A stretch of 19,281 nucleotides of DNA from Fragilaria radians (Eukaryota; Bacillariophyta; Fragilariophyceae; Fragilariales; Fragilariaceae): NCBI GenBank assembly GCA_900642245.1, contig CAAAJI010000766.1, positions 5,714 to 24,994 on the forward strand, in the 5' to 3' direction. This document shows positions 16,681-19,281 of the stretch, one piece after another. The notes below the pieces were generated by a model that worked only from the letters and a program-made list of their open reading frames with translations, was not told where the DNA came from and searched no databases. Both the position numbers and the translations under genes were made by a program. Each line of letters begins with the position of its first letter. Within the stretch, counting starts at the first letter, position 1.

Positions 16681-18050
16681 ATGCTCACAATCGTAGCTAG
16701 TTTGCAACTCATATAATAAATGAGGGTATCCTCATCTTTAAGTCCAAAGATCTTGCGTTTCAGAGCATTCCTTTCCGCCTCACTTGTTTCATCAGTCCCA
16801 TTGGTGAGAATCATCATCAAAACTATGCTCTGTCCACAACCAGGGATCTACTTTGCTGCCTTTGGCGCAAAATCTAGAGTGCTCCCAGCAATTTTTCATA
16901 AAACTGCCTTGGAATGACCATACAAAAGTCTCTATTTTTCTTCGCAAATCCAAGCAATTTCATTTTCTTTAAACTCCTTATGAATGCCTTCCCTATTCAG
17001 TTCTTGGTTCAAGAAAACAGCCATCATCAAGCTACCTGGCCCTGTTGGACTTTCAAGCATCGTCAACGTAACATCTGGGTGGTCTAGAATCACCGCCCTT
17101 CATGATTTCGAAGCATCCACTATTCTTGTAGCATCAGGATTGAACCATCCTTGGAGTTTCTTTATTTCTTTTTGCAGCTTGAGATTGGAATCTCCATTTC
17201 AGTCACAACCCATATTTCAGACTCTTTCCTGTTCTCCTCCATGGCCTATGCATTATCCATGTACTTATTTTTATGGTGGATAACATCCTTCTCACTTAAC
17301 TATATAATTTCTCTTGAATCATTAATGTGCTTGTTTTCAAGTTAAGCATCCTGTAAGCATCGAAAGCACGACTTGGAGAGTATCTAACAGGCATGTAGAC
17401 AATTGAGATCTCCCTGGAACTTATTCTTTGTCATTGTAATGCCCTTTTCTCTGAAGATCTAGAATAATGTATGCAAGGAGCCTCATTGCCAAATTGTATC
17501 TCTTTAGGAGACTTCTTCTACTATTTTTTGATCAAAATGTTTTAACTTTTTCTTGAAGCCCTGCTCTATTCAACAGATCTCAAAGTCTTTCATAAAGGGT
17601 TATTCGCATTTCCTAACTTGACTTTCTCTCAAACTGTTTTGGCGTTAAATAGCTGCTGTAAAAGTAACATGATTCTCCACTGTCAACAATCCAAATGTAT
17701 TCCCAACGCTTTGACACAAAAATTCAACATAACATGTACAGCTCCTTTTCTTACATTAACCTTTTCATTTCCCTCTCCTTCAGCTCCTCTTTTGTCTTTA
17801 AAGCCATTGACTTCATAAAGACTTCTCTTTTTGCAGGATGCCCAGAAGAGAGGTTAGGAGCCTCCATAATCTTGTTTATCACCATGATCCTCCTGGCCTT
17901 GCACTGAATAGACTTATGACCATTACTTTCAATTTTTTGCCATTTTCCCTCACTCAAATGTTAGGTTCAATTCTTCACGAAGCTCATTGACCTCAAGCCT
18001 ATTTGTTTTATTTCTGCTTCTTTTTTCTAAAAGCAACATTTGTGATTTAT
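16681..18050 (-). pseudogene. Decayed Ty1/copia-like retrotransposon (gag-pol remnants)
   Basis: On the minus strand this otherwise gene-free stretch holds frame-shifted, stop-interrupted pieces of a polyprotein in copia order. A gag-like helix (NELREELN) at about 17958-18000 is followed by two degraded zinc knuckles, 17751-17957. The first keeps GHKSIQC but has Trp and Ile where the first two cysteines should be; the second keeps only GH. Near 17670-17700 the protease motif WIVDSGESC is recognisable, compared with WxxDSGAS in copia elements. At 17296-17400, VRYSPSRAFDAYRMLN resembles the integrase-to-reverse-transcriptase junction. Only about 270 bases separate it from the protease, so most of integrase is deleted. 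Further open stretches at 16948-17090 and 16681-16834 are not identified. I found no LTRs. The strand is purine-rich as coding DNA would be. The element is dead; its class rests on short motifs. Confidence 0.55.
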
Positions 18051-18336
18051 GTTACAAGGCCTCTTCATACTATTTGTAAATGTTTTTGAGTTAATTCGTT
18101 ATATCTAATTTGGACTATCACTACGAATAGGAAATTGAATACTTTCTTTTGCTTAACCATTACTCACTGTCACTTGCTCACAATTTGTAGCTTTACTTGA
18201 GAAGTGTTTTAAAACTCATTGAATGTAAGTTTGGCTGAGAAGTGATGTAGCATTGTTCCCACTAGTATGTGCAGTATAAGCTTCTTGTCTAAAATTAGAG
18301 ATAAATAGTGATTTAAGACTCTTTTTATGGGTTGAT
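18051..18336. other. Spacer between retroelement remnants and the GNAT gene
   Basis: No gene is supported. It should hold the 3' UTR of the acetyltransferase gene, and may include the worn 5' part of the retroelement, since short open stretches continue on the minus strand. A 64-codon minus frame here (18216-18410) overlaps the end of the acetyltransferase in another frame and is not considered real. Confidence 0.4.
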
Positions 18337-19005
18337 TTAGCTCTTACTGTCAAGAGATTCACCCAGGAAGTAGTCATGTGGCAGTTTATCCAAATCATAT
18401 CGATAACCAAAAGCAGTAACTAGATTGTTGATCCCCTTTAAGGCAGCTGCCTTTTCCAAAACTGCCACTCGCTGGAATCCTAATGATTCCCATAACTTTA
18501 CACTGGCTTGATTTGATTCAAACACAAGGTTGAAGTAGGCCGACCGATATCCCAAATCTCGAGCAACACGAAGGAACATATTTCCCATTAATCGAGCAAC
18601 GCCCCGTCGACGATATTCTGGTACAGTAATGAAACCACCATTGCATATATGGGAACATCGACCGGGATAATTGGGTTTGATGTAAAAGCAGCCCAACAAG
18701 CCATTTGGGGAGTTGTCATTGTCATCGTTCTCAATTTCCTTACGGAGTCGAACCACCAGAGCCACGTGAGACAAAAAATAGGCCCGATACATATCTACAG
18801 TTTCGAATTCCTTATCAAATGGCCATGATAAACCTTCCTGGATAATATGGTTCATCCATTTCATTCCTGACTCCCATTCTGTTTCACTAAAGGGTCCCAC
18901 TTGTACCAACGTCCCGTCGGGAAGGCTTGTGTTGAACGGTAGGTACGAGATTGTCTCTAATCCCTTCTTACCATCACCAGCTTCGCCACTGTAAGCTGAT
19001 GTCAT
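18337..19005 (-). CDS. GNAT-family N-acetyltransferase
   Basis: A 222-residue protein that would transfer an acetyl group from acetyl-CoA to an amine. The acetyl-CoA-binding motif A is clear at about 130-150: VPEYRRRGVARLMGN, with the R/Q-x-x-G-x-A/G pyrophosphate loop. It is preceded by the strand CNGGFITV. Motif B follows as SAYFNLVFESNQASVKLWESLGF (about 163-186), the usual strand-helix-strand with Asn and the LGF turn. The ~95 residues before this include an aromatic/acidic region, with WESGMKWMNHI and WPFDKEF, that probably shapes the substrate site. The overall shape resembles small-molecule GNATs of fungi and algae rather than histone acetyltransferases, but substrate cannot be assigned. 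It starts at the ATG at 19005. The C-terminus DSKS is not a good PTS1. Confidence 0.88.
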   Translation of the reverse strand: MTSAYSGEAGDGKKGLETISYLPFNTSLPDGTLVQVGPFSETEWESGMKWMNHIIQEGLSWPFDKEFETVDMYRAYFLSHVALVVRLRKEIENDDNDNSPNGLLGCFYIKPNYPGRCSHICNGGFITVPEYRRRGVARLMGNMFLRVARDLGYRSAYFNLVFESNQASVKLWESLGFQRVAVLEKAAALKGINNLVTAFGYRYDLDKLPHDYFLGESLDSKS

Positions 19006-19281
19006 GAAAATGGAAGGGAAATGTCTTAATAAAGTATTGAGAGAAGGTGAAAAGAAAGGCTGTGTTTACAGGGAACAAGTACAAAGATAAAATACTGCAA
19101 CTTGATTTTTTTCGAAAATATATTTTTACACTACACCTTACGTTTTTTACTCATTTTTCTTACTCAAAGTTTACTTTCCATATCCTTTTTCATTCCAACT
19201 TTTTACTTTTTTATTTTTTCCATTTTCAACCCAATTTCACGTTCTGCTTAATTCATAAGCACTTCCTTGTTTTATTCTTGG
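19006..19281. promoter_or_regulatory. Upstream region of the GNAT gene
   Basis: Contains no gene that I can see. From about 19105 to 19281 the plus strand is strongly T/C-rich, so the acetyltransferase's coding strand is A/G-rich just upstream of the gene. This could be a promoter or 5' UTR tract, but no defined element is recognised. Confidence 0.35.

Noticed and set aside
16984..17283. 99-codon plus-strand frame
   Set aside because: Pro/Ser/Phe-rich composition expected from the antisense of the purine-rich retroelement remnant.

Overview
The window looks like nuclear DNA of a photosynthetic stramenopile, most likely a diatom. The grounds are gene-dense, AT-leaning DNA with nearly intronless genes on both strands, one short spliceosomal intron, proteins whose N-termini resemble the diatom signal peptide plus 'ASAF'-type plastid-targeting motif, a peroxisomal SKL tail, and a Cys-rich 'CSICG' segment of a kind I recall from diatom surface proteins. 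No prokaryotic operon or viral structure is visible. The taxonomic call is inference.

Layout, left to right. Positions 1-1302 hold no gene I can support. A Delta9-type fatty-acid desaturase (+, 1303-2457) has one 84-nt intron before its last exon and converges on a Cys-loop ligand-gated ion channel (-, 2675-4348). The channel is divergent, across about 0.9 kb, from a plastid-targeted multi-pass membrane protein (+, 5283-6197). That gene converges on a malate dehydrogenase with a C-terminal SKL peroxisomal signal (-, 6317-7363). Two related twin-CX9C small proteins, probably of the mitochondrial intermembrane space, follow on the minus strand (7635-7904 and 8210-8506). About 1.8 kb without a convincing gene, including a two-copy 47-bp-period tandem repeat, leads to the most striking gene: a 1248-residue protein (+, 10269-14015) joining an SbcD/Mre11-type nuclease to an SbcC/Rad50-type ATPase in one chain, with a possible organelle-targeting N-terminus. 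It converges, with 47 bp between stop codons, on a calpain-type cysteine protease (-, 14063-16534) that carries a UBA-like region and a GRF zinc finger. A decayed Ty1/copia-like retroelement on the minus strand occupies roughly 16.7-18.0 kb, and a GNAT acetyltransferase (-, 18337-19005) closes the window.

The genes do not form an operon or a single pathway. Several serve organelles: plastid (membrane protein, perhaps the nuclease-ATPase), mitochondrion (twin-CX9C pair) and peroxisome (malate dehydrogenase). Three long ORFs can be extended upstream to a TTG codon; I start them at the first convincing ATG, as expected for a nuclear gene.
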